From: Halichondria panicea | Taxonomy: Eukaryota; Porifera; Demospongiae; Suberitida; Halichondriidae | Reading direction: 5' to 3' | DNA: 64,000 nt | Assembly (NCBI RefSeq): GCF_963675165.1 | Contig: NC_087382.1 | Location: forward strand, 5,495,963 to 5,559,962 | In this document: piece by piece, positions 47,801-63,870 of the stretch | How the letters are laid out: each line of letters starts with the position of its first letter | Position numbering within the stretch: position 1 is the first letter of the stretch | Notes under the pieces: generated by a model | The model's input: the letters and a program-made list of their open reading frames with translations, nothing else | What the model was told of the DNA's origin: nothing | Database searches by the model: none | Position numbers and translations under genes: made by a program

Positions 47801-48949
47801 GTGTGGTGTGTACTTGTAATTCCAACTTTCTGATGGTCTCTTTTGTAGTACCAATTTCTCTCCAGTAACAGGATTAGGGTTATCTAATTACGTACATGTA
47901 CTATACATTGTATTGCACCCTCTCTCTCTCAAAACTTTGTTATTATTGTTTATAATGACTAGTAAGAGCAAATTTGTGTTTAGGTACGTTACGTGTGTGT
48001 TGGGTACATGTAATTCAGTCATGTAATTGTGTCTCCTTCTTCAACAGATCTCTCTCACAACAAGTTGGGAGACAATGCTGGGCGAGCAATAGGCAAACTG
48101 TTAAATGGCCACTCTCCAAAACTGGTCACAGTGGAGCTGAGCAACAATCTAATCGGCAAACAAGGGGGAGTGTCAATAGGCCACGCCCTCCATAACAACG
48201 GAATTGTTAGAGAACTCAATCTCCGTATGAACAGACTTGGAGACGAGGGTACACAATCGATACTCAAGGCACTGCAGGGCAAGAACGATAGTCTACTGAC
48301 CCTCAACATAGGGAGCAATGACATGGGGGAGGCCTCGGCTCAAGCACTCTCAGAGGTAACTGATTTTGGCCACTAGTTATGCAGTTACAATTTCTTTAGC
48401 ACCGTTTTTAAATTCTGCTAAGCTGTGAAATTAATGTTTTGTAATTACGCACGTATGAGATTCATTGCATTTTTAATTAGCGTTCATAATCTACAGATGG
48501 TGATCATAAACAAGACACTACAGAACCTCAACATTACCTGCAACAAAATACTTGAGGTGAGTGTCAGGCACGATGCACGTACATGATGTATAGCATGCAT
48601 TACCTTATTATCAAGCTTACGTGGTAATTCTGCTTTTGCTGGATATTATGGTATTAATGCTTGCCTGAGCAGGCGCTACTACAGGTATAGGAATGGATTA
48701 TTTCCCCATCTCTGTAGACTCTCCCTACCTACCCTAATCAGTGACTTGCATTGTTATAAATGTGCACTGTTTTCACTGTCTTATCACATACTCTATATAC
48801 AGGCTGGTGGCAAACTCATACAACACGGTATGGAGGAGAACAAGTCTCTATTGAACTTTGACCTACGTCTGACGGAGATTAGCCAGGAGAGCGAGTACTG
48901 TATTAATCAAGCAGTCAAAGACAATCAGGACAGGGGAGGGACGAGATAG
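44899..48949 (+). CDS. TCTE1: TCTE1/DRC5, nexin-dynein regulatory complex subunit 5
   Basis: Nine exons (44899-44907, 44968-45100, 45637-45887, 46036-46142, 46905-47006, 47281-47474, 48048-48355, 48497-48556, 48803-48949), all in phase, 436 residues (human about 500). TCTE1/DRC5 is a leucine-rich-repeat subunit of the nexin-dynein regulatory complex in motile cilia. Diagnostic stretches are MRRIIAEDPEWNLEIVPPL near the N-terminus, the CCRGRW and GQWKRMFFERN block, KNCGMNFDWSLFEFT, KVGDQKGRLIISHLLDHPSL and the C-terminal FDLRLTEISQESEYCINQA. LRR units follow the L--N-IG--G pattern (LSHNKLGDNAGRAIG, LSNNLIGKQGGVSIG, LRMNRLGDEGTQSIL). The first coding exon is only three codons (MDK). It lies about 320 bp downstream of GORASP in the same orientation. 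Confidence 0.93.
45109..45487. mobile_element. MITE in TCTE1 intron 2
   Basis: Imperfect inverted ends: GAGCCGTCCTTTTGCACGGC on the left and GCCGTGCAAAAGTGACAGCTC on the right, about 380 bp apart. No coding capacity. Confidence 0.6.
46261..46563. mobile_element. pogo/Tigger-like MITE in TCTE1 intron 4
   Basis: A 303-bp element flanked by TA, with ends CAGTTGAGCCTCGACTATCC and GGATAATCGAGGCTCAACTG. These are near-perfect inverted repeats of the type seen in Tc1/mariner-pogo elements. Confidence 0.85.
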
Positions 48950-49244
48950 CTATAGTACATAATTATGTATATAATATTTGTATGTGTTGATTATTGTTTG
49001 TCTGTACATGTATACGGTATAATATGGTGTTTGTTGGCTGTATAGCCTGTATTTACAAACTTTAATAATATTTATTGTGGTTTTTGCTGATATTCTAAAA
49101 TTGATCAACTTACATGACATTGTAGTTTGTGAACATTAATTTGCAATATAATTATATACATGAAGAATGTGAAGTGAATTATGTCTTATGAGAAACAACT
49201 ATTAAACACAGACACAATTATATAATACATGTAGCACCTGGACA

Positions 49245-53703
<4,459 letters not shown>

Positions 53704-53950
53704 TTTGTTTTGTTGCTTGAGCTCCATATCTGTAGTACAATAACTAGACTACTAGATACTGTACACAATCCATCTCTTCCGAGGTATTTTACCACAAACT
53801 CTGCCCACAGGACATTAATGATTCAGACTGATTGTGAATATCATTACAAAAACGTAAACTTGAGGGCGACCTCCTATGTACCAAATGTTGTCGACCTAGC
53901 GTTAAAATAGAAAACATTCAGGGATGGTGCGCGAGACTAGGTCTCTGAAA

Positions 53951-54308
53951 TTTAAAATTAGGCCAATGTTAATCAATGTCTTGTTTCTGGTTACCTCCCT
54001 CCTCAAATTTCACTGCCTCATCAAAAAACTCATTATTATGACATCACTCCATTATTTTCATTAGCCACACCTACTTGTGGGTGTGTCACATGATAAATAG
54101 CATAGATTGCAGCATAGATTAGGTAAGATTTCCTTTTTCATATTTGTGGTTTTATTGTATATCCAGTGTGGTTATTTTAATTAACAGGAAATGGGGTTTT
54201 ACAGGAAGTGATGTCACAATGAATAATGATAACCTCCCTCCCTCACTAGTGGTAAGGTGATTTCCAAACCAGAAAACAAGACATTGACGAACACTGGCCT
54301 TAAAATTA
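53951..54308. mobile_element. MITE between receptors 1 and 2
   Basis: The ends AATTAGGCCAATGTTAATCA and the reverse complement of CGAACACTGGCCTTAAAATT continue inwards through AATGTCTTGTTT(T)CTGG, giving about 40-bp imperfect inverted repeats around a 350-bp non-coding core. It fills most of the spacer between the receptor 1 start and the receptor 2 stop. Confidence 0.7.
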
Positions 54309-54344
54309 GTGGTGATCAGTTTTATATATCAAGAGTACTCTTGG

Positions 54345-57300
54345 TTATTGTTCTCTCTCAAGAAATTCCGGACTTGCAATTCGTTTGACACTGACTCGAG
54401 CATATTCTCTTCTTGGTTCCATTTTAGTGGAATCTAGTTTAGTGTACTGATGTTTCCTCTTCTGTGGTGATGACGACCCCTCTTTCTTGCCAGTAGGTGG
54501 TACTATTCTCCAGTGGTAGCCGTCTTTATCCTCTACTTCGATCATGCAGGGTAGAGTAATTTGATTGGTTAGCTCTACATCTGTGTTGGGTGTACCATAG
54601 CTGCTTTGTGATTTGGCGGTAGAAGTGTCACCTGCAATTACATAATTAGAGAGCATTAAGAACGGCATTATGTCACAAATAATTATTAGGCAGCCAACAA
54701 AATTAATGATTTTATTCGTAATGCATGGCAGCCTCGATTCCAGGCCGCGAAGAGAAAGGCGGCCTGGTATACTTTGTATGAGCATGCGCGTACATTACCC
54801 CAAAAAGGGGGGTAATCCGTGTATTTGTGGATACTTTCAGTAAAATAATGAAGTTACAGTCTAGTCCGTTACAAAGATGACTGAGTTCTTACGCCCTTTA
54901 TTGTATCAGGCCAAGTCTCTACTTAACGACAACCTACACTGTAAGGCTATACAGATGTTATAGGAAAGGCATGATGTGTTCCTTGATGAGGCTGTGGTAA
55001 TATGGACCAGGCAAGTCTTCTGCTACTAAATCTTGCCTTTATGTTTGACAGAAAGTCATTGCTGAAGATAAAAAAGCTAATGATTACTCCTGAAAGCTTT
55101 TAATAAGCTTTAACTCGACACTCAGGAAGTTTAATATTCACTCAAGATCTACTGATGTATTAAAGAGTCAACCACTCTTCCTAGCTGGCAGCTCTACTGT
55201 CTGCATGGGAGGCCTTCTTGAACTGTCTCTTTGATAAACAGAGCTAGAAGAAGTACGTTCTACTTTGATTAGTGTCTCTGAAAGCTAGCTGCCATTGTGG
55301 TCAGGGGCGTAGCCAGGATTTGAGAGAGGGGGTGCTGAATGAATGGATTGTCTGAATTACCAGTGCGCAGAGTGCATTGGCGGTGCAAAATGTGCCCCAA
55401 CGTCTGGGGGCACTCCCCCAGAAATTGTTGTTGTTATATGCTCTGAGATTGATTCTAACGCAATCTGACTAAAGAAATGAGGGTACTGCTGCTTTGAGGG
55501 TACTGGTGGTTAAGCCACATCTTCATCTGAAGATGTCCTATTGTTTTGAATTAAATCATATACAGCTGCTAACCAAGTTCTGCTTGTGAATTAGCAGGAC
55601 AGGGTAGCAAGCCACTTGCAGTTGCAGTGCTGCTCTGTGAACTGGGCTCAACTGAAAAGTACTCAAAGAGTGACATGACTATGATGGTGATAGCTGCTGA
55701 CAGTCTGCAACTCTGTGGGGACCTTGGTCTGCTCAGCCCGGCTTTGCGCATGTGCACTGAATATTTGGAGGTGGAGCTGGAGTTTTGAGTTATCGTGCAA
55801 TAGAGCTCTAGTTCTCTCATATCAGCTAGCTAGTTAGTACTTGTGGAGCAGAGTCTGCATGAGGCCAGAGGGGGGTGCTGGAGCACCCTCTGCATCCATC
55901 TGGCTACGCCACTGGTGATCACATTGTCATACGTATTCTTTCTTTTTGTAACTTTGTCCGTTTTTTTACAATTTGTATGATGAAATTGTTGTCAATTATT
56001 TCGCGCATGCGCATACAGAGTATACCAGGCCGCCTTTCTCTTCGCGGCCTGGAATCGAGGCTAAATACATGGGTGACATAGTGGCCCTGGGTCACCCACT
56101 ATGATTAAATTAATCTAGGGCCTATACATGTAGCTGGTCTCCGTCAACATTCCCTTAATGTAACTGTTATACCTTCTTTCCAATTCCGCAGTAGGAACTC
56201 TCGACCTTCTGCGTCACTGTAACCAGGACACTCTAAGACATGGTAGTAGTGAGAGTCAGGTGAGTCTGAGCGTTCGCTAGAGTGTGCACCTATGTCATTG
56301 TGACGCTGCTCATCAAATTCATTGGTCAGCGAGAGTCTGTGATGCTCACAAACACCTACATTGTACATATATAATTAATTCATGTATAACTGTTACAGTA
56401 TCATGATTGTTGTTACAGTATAATTACAGCCTACAGGCTAAATTTGGTGCTCCATTCAAATGCATGAAACTCATTATTTTGCCTATAACTGTAACAGTTC
56501 CTCCTATCATGTATATATGCATGCATATGCATGATAGCATCACTTACCCTTAATAACTGCTTCCCTCTGCTCCATACTTGTAGCAATTGTTAGGCTGGAG
56601 AGAGAGTCAGAGTGCCCTGAGGCTGAGGCCACTACACCAGTACACTCCTGTTTCGGCCTTGCCGTTATCGACTGTGATAGTGGTGATAATTGAGTCGACG
56701 ATATGGGTGAGTCCGTGATGAGGTGTATACTACTTTCGTTGATAACAGACATTGCAGCCAAGCCTGAATTAGACTTACTCCTGAGTGTGTGAATGCATGC
56801 ATGGATAACTTTTCAGTACCTGCATGCGTGAATGAATTTAGCTAATCTCAACAACGATTTATGACAACAATACCAAGGTTTTAGTTTTCCTTTCACCACA
56901 AAACTACGTACGAACAATTAAGCACATTTGGATACATGCATGCATTCGGACATATACAGATAGGGTGCGGTTGAGCACTTTCCAAGAGTGTTATAATTAC
57001 AGTATATGAACACAACAGTCGCCTGGCAATTACATACATCAAAGAACATACAAGAACATCAAAGAACAAGAAAGGGGTGTTGAACATTGCATCATGTATG
57101 GGCACTATGGCTACAGCATAAAAATATCTCCGTGTGCATGGGCAACCATAGTAATTAATAATCGTTCATTGCCATGGGCCATGGCATTTACCACATGGCA
57201 GGTGTTGAGCACTAGACATCCTGTATCTCAAAGGCTTCTATTGTACAGACACAATCTCTCACACCTAGACTGCACCATATGGTGGACTGATTCTACTAAT

Positions 57301-58516
57301 GCACTCAACTAACGTGCATGCATGCACTTACCACACGGGATTGTTGAGAGGTTGGGAGCTTATGTTGCTAGCAACGACTGACTCTTTCTCTCGTTTTTTG
57401 GCTCTTGGAACCTTACACAAAACTATCACAGCTGCCAGTAGTACCAGGATTACCACTAGCAACAGACAGCACACCCCGACACCCACATAGAGACCAACTC
57501 GGAGCTCCTGCTGAGATAGTGGTGTTTTCGTTGATTGCATTGATCCAATAGGAACCACGTTCAATGGTTGACTGCTCAAATGCATACCGTTAGACACAGA
57601 ATTCATCATTGGTCCAGAATTTAGTACGAATGAGTTTTGTTGTGATAAAGGAGTGTTTGAAAAAAGTGATACTGGTGTGCTTTCAACTGCAACAGTGTTA
57701 GTTTCTACTTGATAAGTGTCAATCATTGATTGCTTTGTAGAAATGAAGACGGTTTCACTAGAACTGGATGTCGATAATGTTTGTCCTGATTCCATCAGTT
57801 CTGAAGAACTAATAGATGTCTGCACAGTGGATCCACAAATTGTATTGGCTACACACACCATTTCTTCATTCATTGGGAAACTATGGCAATTGGACATTCC
57901 AGTATACTGAGCCCCTTCCAGAAGACAAAACTGACTACTGGGTTGAATATTGAAAGCACACTTTTCCCCATCATTGACGCTGATCTCACACCAGTAACAA
58001 CCCATATCACTATTACTAACATTGTGGATTATGAGTGAGAAGTTAACAAACTTAAAGTCTATCAGATCGCCACTGGAAACAGGATTAGAATATTTTGGAT
58101 CAGGGCCTCCCGGATAAACTCGCATTATAGTGCCTTCATCGACAAGTCCGTTTTTATACCACTTAACATTAGGCAGATGATCGTTCTTGGGTGCTAGAAT
58201 GTGGCAGTGAAGAGGAAGTGTGGTGGTATTGTTCAGTAAAGGCCAGGGATTGCATGATGCACCGAGACTCGGTTGTCTTACAAAGTAGTAGTAACAGTCA
58301 CCTAGAAATGGGAGGATAGAATGGCTACATAATTTTTTTATGTATAAACATAGGTCTGACTATGCAGTTACCATAATGATCGAATTTGTGAGACTCAAAA
58401 TAATAGCCACTATAAATGTGGGAGTCCATGAGATCTATAGCTAGCTCACCTTTTTGAGATAAGCAATGTCCCAATACTGATAGAAGAACAACCACCTTCA
58501 GTGGCATGAGATCCAT
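54345..58516 (-). CDS. Ig-like single-pass receptor with tyrosine-rich tail (receptor 2)
   Basis: Six exons (58516-58450, 58301-57332, 57220-57192, 56763-56548, 56355-56173, 54631-54345), 583 residues. Exon 1 is the signal peptide (MDLMPLKVVVLLSVLGHCLS). Exon 2 encodes an Ig V-like domain (SCNPWPL, LPLHCHILAP, VKWYKNG, SDMGCYWCEIS with the D-x-G-x-Y-x-C hallmark), a Cys-containing membrane-proximal segment, a Ser/Thr stalk and a helix (GLYVGVGVCCLLLVVILVLL) then KVPRAKKREK. The 29-nt exon 3 is needed to join the phases of exons 2 and 4. The tail carries HYYHVLE, GYSDAE, YHWRIV, YTKL and YARV, i.e. several ITIM/ITAM-like YxxL/V sites, but no kinase or other catalytic domain. Intron 5 holds nested transposons (54730-56062). 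Paralogue of receptor 3, less close to receptor 1. Function inferred as phosphotyrosine signalling. Confidence 0.78.
54730..56062. mobile_element. transposon with AGCCTCGATTCCAGGCC termini, in receptor 2 intron 5
   Basis: A 1333-bp element with 61-bp terminal inverted repeats differing at only two positions (ends AGCCTCGATTCCAGGCCGCG and CGCGGCCTGGAATCGAGGCT). The interior has no transposase that I can recognise and contains a second, nested element. The same end sequence forms a free palindrome at 62145-62203. Confidence 0.85.
55302..55914. mobile_element. nested hAT-like MITE
   Basis: The inverted ends CAGGGGCGTAGCCAGGATT and ATCTGGCTACGCCACTG enclose about 610 bp. CAG(G/T)GGCGTAGCCAG ends are common in hAT-type elements of invertebrates; the assignment is tentative. 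A 5-bp GGTGCTG motif recurs near both ends. Confidence 0.65.
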
Positions 58517-59210
58517 TGTGAGATTATAGACTTAGCTAGCTATTACTATAGGCCTCTGCTTCATACACTCTTACTTAGACTATAGTATAACTTTCCTTTT
58601 ATGTCTGCTGTGTAAACCTTGCACTTAAAGCTAAACCACAATAATAGATATGGTTAGATCTAGTACAGCTACAGTATATCAAACAAGCCCTCAAGGCTTG
58701 TGCACATGCACTGACTCAGAGCTAGACAATGCTGAGCTTGTGGAAGGTGTGTATAGTAGAGTCTACACTCAAGGCTAAACTATTGTATGCATTGTGCAAT
58801 ACAAAGTGGTTGAGGTTGGCTGCCAAGTGTGGTGACAACTTGTATTGTTTTGCTTACTGACAGTTAACACTAGGCTGGCACTTGTAATCAACATTTTGAT
58901 ATGGCTCTAGCAATGTATAGATGATGTTAATTTTGTCTATGCATGTATCAATTATACAAGGTGTGTGTATATATATACATAATATTAAACTCTATATAAT
59001 TATTAACGTCAAATGTAATAGGCTGCCATATAATAATGTTGGTGTCAGAGATTTATAATGAACTGATGAACTGAACAGTATTTTCACAGTTAATACATCT
59101 GACTGCAGTATTGAAATGTACATGCAGACAACTTAAAATCATACACAGTGAGTAATGGTGCATCTATACTAACTTATAGAATAGTGCATGCATGCAACTA
59201 TAGTATTGTT
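58517..59210. other. spacer between receptors 2 and 3
   Basis: About 690 bp, AT-rich, presumably including the receptor 2 promoter and the receptor 3 3'UTR. No element is recognised. Confidence 0.5.
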
Positions 59211-61536
59211 CTAGTTCTCATAAATGTCCGGCCTTGTCTTGGTTGTAGAAATCCATCTTGGCAGCCTGAGTGACCTTCTTTCTGTGGCTCCTCTCTTCAT
59301 AAGCGTTTCTTGAGGTTGGATCAGAGTGACAATGGATGGAGAGCTGCGAGAAAAGTCTTTCTGTTTCGTCAGTCCACTCCTAACATAATCTCCTTCGCCG
59401 TAAGGGTCCAGTTTGAGTCTGGCATAGCGTGGATCGTCAAACAGCTCCTGCAAGTGTGCTGACACTTTGTCAATGTTTTCACCGCCTCCAACATTGAAAG
59501 CCTGGCTGCTAGTGTGACTAGCTGTTGCAGAACGCAGCATTCCCGAGCCATCATCCTCGAGAGTATGGTAATAGTGATCAGGCACTTTAGGAAGTTTCTC
59601 GTTATGCATTTCTGATGTGGACACGGCTGAATGCATCGAGGTGCTGCTTTTAATTACCATCGTGCTATTGTCCACTCTTATTGTAACTGGTTCAAGGTGA
59701 TCATAGCTTGCAGGGGTGTTTGATTTTTTGGGTTTAGGGGGTAGTTCTGGAGGTGGCTTATCAGCTGAAGTTGCTAGGCAAGACTCTGTTTCAATAGTTG
59801 AGCGTTTTAGATGCCCAAATGGTGTGCTACTCTCTGAGGCAAGAGTTCTGCTTTGTTCAGAAAAACTGACTTCGACTTGTGTACCTTTCATCACTGATCT
59901 CTGCTCCAGAACACTGCATGCATATTAAAATATATACTTTCCACGCCAAATTTGTAGTACTAAGCATAAAAGCGACAATATATAATGTACCTATTTTGTA
60001 AATTAAGTGTGTACTAGCTGTTACTACTGTACTTGATCTTGATGGATATAGCTACTCATCTGTGAACACTCCTCACCTCCCATCCACTTGTTCACTCACA
60101 TGATTGGCTGTATTGAGTAAAATGTTAACAAGTATTATTATACTTCCTGACGTGTACCAAATTACTTTATCCATTATACTTGTGTGCATGTGGTGTGGCT
60201 ATGAAAAGTGGATTAGTGTAGTATAAACAAACTTAATTCAAAGCTGCTGGAATTCATAAGTGAAATTTTTAATGGAGTATCATGCACTGACTATGTCTAT
60301 AGTCCATGTCTAACGAATAAATAATCAGCTCATACTGTGCTATAGTGCATATGCTACACTGTACAGTTTATATAGTAGCTGTGCAATGGTGTACGTGCAT
60401 GTATACAGTTTAACTATAATTATACTTGCCTTCTTGTGAGTTCCTTCTTGAATTAGTAGCTCTGTGAAGCTTTTGTCTCAAATAATCACTTACTTGTACC
60501 AAACAGGAACACTTTTTCCTTACAAGACAAAGAATCATGATCACCAACCCTACAATAACTCCTATAAATAAGATGCAAACTATTATAGCAGCATAAAGGG
60601 CTCCTTCGAAGCTTGATCTTGGCACTGTCTCCTCCATTCCTCTCACTATAATAGTATTGACTGTACTAGAAGTTGTGTTGTTCATGGGAGACTCAGTTGT
60701 GCTACTACTGACAAACGAATCTTTAAGTTTTGAACTAGGAGTGGCATAAACTTGTGTCTTTGCGATAGACGTAGCAACTTTAGTGCCAATATGCAAAGTT
60801 TGAGTGTTTATCAATGTTTTGCCTGACTGAATGGCTTCACTGCCAAACATTGTGGAGACTAAGCTGCTGCCGCTTTGTGCTTTTCCTGTGAGTGATAGAA
60901 TGTTACTAGAAATTGTAGGGCTAGTTATAATGTCTCTTTCATTGTTTAAGCTTTCCAGAGCACTCGCCAAATCCGGGGAAACGTGTACACACAGAACTGA
61001 TGTGTTTACCAACATGACGACTGAATCACCGCAGTCATCAACTCCGGCAAAATGTTCTTCATTATCAATGCAAACAACTTCACTCTTTACCGGTAGTATA
61101 AGTCTGCTGAATTCAATTTGACACCAAAAGCAAACTCCACTCATAGTTGAATCAATATTCTTTGTAAGAAGAATAGACGTAGCACTTCTCTTCTCATCCA
61201 TCACATCTAGCATGTTGTTTCTGATAAGACAGTCATTCTTTGATGTGATTCTTGTTGTGCTACTAACTGATCTGTTACTACGGTACCACTGTATACGGAA
61301 CGAGGGGAGGAGCGGCCCTGTTGCTCCACAGTGTATCTGCAGCCGAGATCCATTAGGGTCACAGTTCAGTTGAGTCACAGGTTGCTGGGTGTACTGATAT
61401 ATACAGTTACTGGTTTTATCTAGAGAATTATTCATCATTATAAATAAACGCCAGTATTCATCTCACCTCCTCCACACTCCGTTATTGAAAGAACTAGCAG
61501 TACTAGACCTACGCAGCAATCTATTTTCACAGCCAT
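59211..61536 (-). CDS. Ig-like single-pass receptor with SH3- and SH2-ligand tail (receptor 3)
   Basis: Three exons (61536-61467, 61419-60426, 59913-59211), 588 residues. Exon 1 is the signal peptide (MAVKIDCCVGLVLLVLSITE). Exon 2 has an Ig-like domain (LNCDPNGSRLQIHCGATG, IQWYRSN, GVCFWCQIE), a second Cys pair near DDCGDSVVML...VLCV, a long Ser/Thr stalk and a helix (GALYAAIIVCILFIGVIVGL) followed by VRKKC. The tail exon includes PPPELPPKPKK (a class II-type SH3 ligand), SYDHLEPV, HYYHTLED, RYARLKL, DYVRSGL and the C-terminal DIYEN. HYYHTLE and YAR(L/V) are shared with receptor 2. The donor of exon 2 is GTATAA; a nearby GCAAGT would break the phase. There is no catalytic domain. Transmembrane signalling through phosphotyrosine adaptors is inferred. 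Confidence 0.78.
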
Positions 61537-62482
61537 TCCTCACACTTTGCTTGATAGCTTGATACTCTCTCAACTGGTTCTGTTCACAATTCTTTGTGTT
61601 GCCTTGTGTTCACGCCATTACTTATAAGCAGTGACAAACAACCGTTTTGTAAAGAGCCTATCTGTCTACAGGCATGCGCAATGAGTTTTTGCGTGAGGAG
61701 GTTGACACGATCACGTGCAACAAATTGGCTTAGTTGCGCATCAGAATAAGTACCACTATGATGATGCGTGTTCATCCTAGCCTCGAGACCAAAGACCAAT
61801 CTCGCTACAGGGTGAAGAAAGCAATTCCCATTACCATTCTCACAAGCAATGCCTATAGTGAAGGCTGATATACTAATGAAAGAAAGCTCACTGTGCCATC
61901 TGAAGTGATGGTAAAATTTAATTCCTACAATGTGTCTGACAACCTGTACTGTGTGGAGGTGCCTATATAAATTATACATGAAACTTCTCGGTGCTACTAT
62001 ATATAGTTTATATACTTAGTCACCTACTAGCTTCTTGGCTGATGTCAGTCATTACTTTTGTGTTATAATTATTATTATTATAACAATGTCATAATTATTT
62101 TGTGTATGAAAATTAATGCCCATGGCGATGATCATAACCATAAATAGCCTCGATTCCAGGCCGCTTGAACAAGCTTTGTTCAAGCGGCCTGGAATCGAGG
62201 CTAAACCATAAATTATTTCTTCATTTCCTCATTTCTTATTTCTCATTTCCTCATTTCTCATTCCTGTTTTATCACCACACCCCTTTTACTGACCGTTCAA
62301 CCTCATTCTAAGGAAAGGGGGGCGTGGCACGACCTGATACAGATATAGGTACGTGCTAGCTAGCTAGCTACAAGCGAGACACATACGTACATGTTTATAA
62401 TAAAGGCATAGACTACAGACATAACCTACTTTGCTGCTTAACGCTTGTGATCAAGAAGTGACCAAGCAAGTTGCCGTGCAAC
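61537..62482. other. divergent spacer between receptor 3 and the MGAT5-like gene
   Basis: About 950 bp that must contain the promoters of both genes, which point away from each other. It holds the 59-bp palindrome described separately and a (TCATTTC)n-like stretch at 62220-62265. Confidence 0.5.
62145..62203. repeat. 59-bp near-perfect palindrome made of transposon ends
   Basis: Arms of 28 bp begin TAGCCTCGATTCCAGGCCGC and meet at AACAAGCTTTGTT, with a 3-nt centre. The outer 20 bp equal the terminal repeat of the element at 54730-56062. It is either two fused ends or a minimal hairpin element. Confidence 0.85.
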
Positions 62483-63804
62483 ATGAGGCTGTGCTCAAGA
62501 AGGAGAAAACTGTTGAGAAACCTATTAATCTTGGCTGTTCTAAGCTTCTCCATGTGTCTGTTTATCCTCTCATATTTTCAACATACAAATCTAGAATTAG
62601 ACAAACAAGTTATGGCATTGGCACTGAAGCCTAATGGATTTGTTAACAAATTGTCTCAAAGAGAGATTCTTAACTTCGACCATGCTTGGGAACAAGACAA
62701 GAACATGTCACATGAAATTCAGAAAGGTGAGAGCACGTATCGTATATCAGTACCGTATAATTATATATCAGTACAGTGCAGTATAGCGAATACCGTATAG
62801 CACGAAATTTTCGATCTTGTGGAATGGCCTCTAAAAGCATTTCGTTGAACAATGTTCGTGGAATGACTGCTTACCTGGAAGCCTGCCTTTAATCTTTGCA
62901 CGTTTAGCAGATGATTCTAACAATTTTCGTGGAGGACTTAATTTTTGTGTAGGATTGCCACCTACGGTAATCATGAACTCGACGAGATTTTTTACTTCGT
63001 TAGAAGTAAATTTTGTTCCTGCATATTCAGGCACTGTAATCATGATTATATGCTGTAATAATTATCACCATTATCCCCCTGTTTGAAAGTACCACACAGA
63101 GACCACCAGCATCAGTAACAACCTGACTGACTGACAGCACTTTCTCTTTTAGTGTGAACTTGCTGACTTCACACTCACACTCATACTCACAAACTTTTAG
63201 TGTGAGGTATGCAACTTCACACTAAAAGTGCTTTCTTCATTGTAGATCGAGGTGTAGATATAATTAGTCTATGCCTGTGTGCAACTTTACAGTGAGGTGG
63301 CCTAACATGCACATGTGCACGGTGACGTAATAAATTGTATACTGCAAAACAGATACCGGTATAGAATTATTAATACCATGCACAGGAATATCAGGTGACC
63401 ACTTCTTTAGCATATCTTACACTTGACACCTTATATACAAATATACGTTAAGAGGTTTTCAACAGTCTTATAGTGTTGTCGTCATGCCAACCTTTCCCCT
63501 TGTAGAATTCTCCACTGTGTTGCTGCTGAGTGACGCTATCGCACAGACGTCAGCCGTGCCCGTTACCGATGACACCCTGTGTGTTGGCCCCTGGCCAAAT
63601 CATCCGGAATGTCAGAATAAGATGAACGTGAGATAAGCATGATTGTCGGTTATATGTAGCAGGATATTGTGGTTAGTATGGGAGATTTTAGTATGGGAGA
63701 TTGTTTAATATTATATTTCCAAGAAATTACCCGAATACATTAAGACAAATTGCTGTACCATTAATAGTCTGTGATGTATGTGAAAACATTGTCACCCGAA
63801 TCCC

Positions 63805-63870
<66 letters not shown>

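Noticed and set aside
56762-57331. Frameshift in receptor 2 between exons 2 and 4
   Set aside because: The apparent phase clash is solved by a 29-nt microexon with good splice sites, so no lesion is needed.
61584-61979. 131-codon minus-strand open frame upstream of receptor 3
   Set aside because: No recognisable domain, lies in a divergent promoter region, and contains a transposon-end-like TAGCCTCGAG piece.
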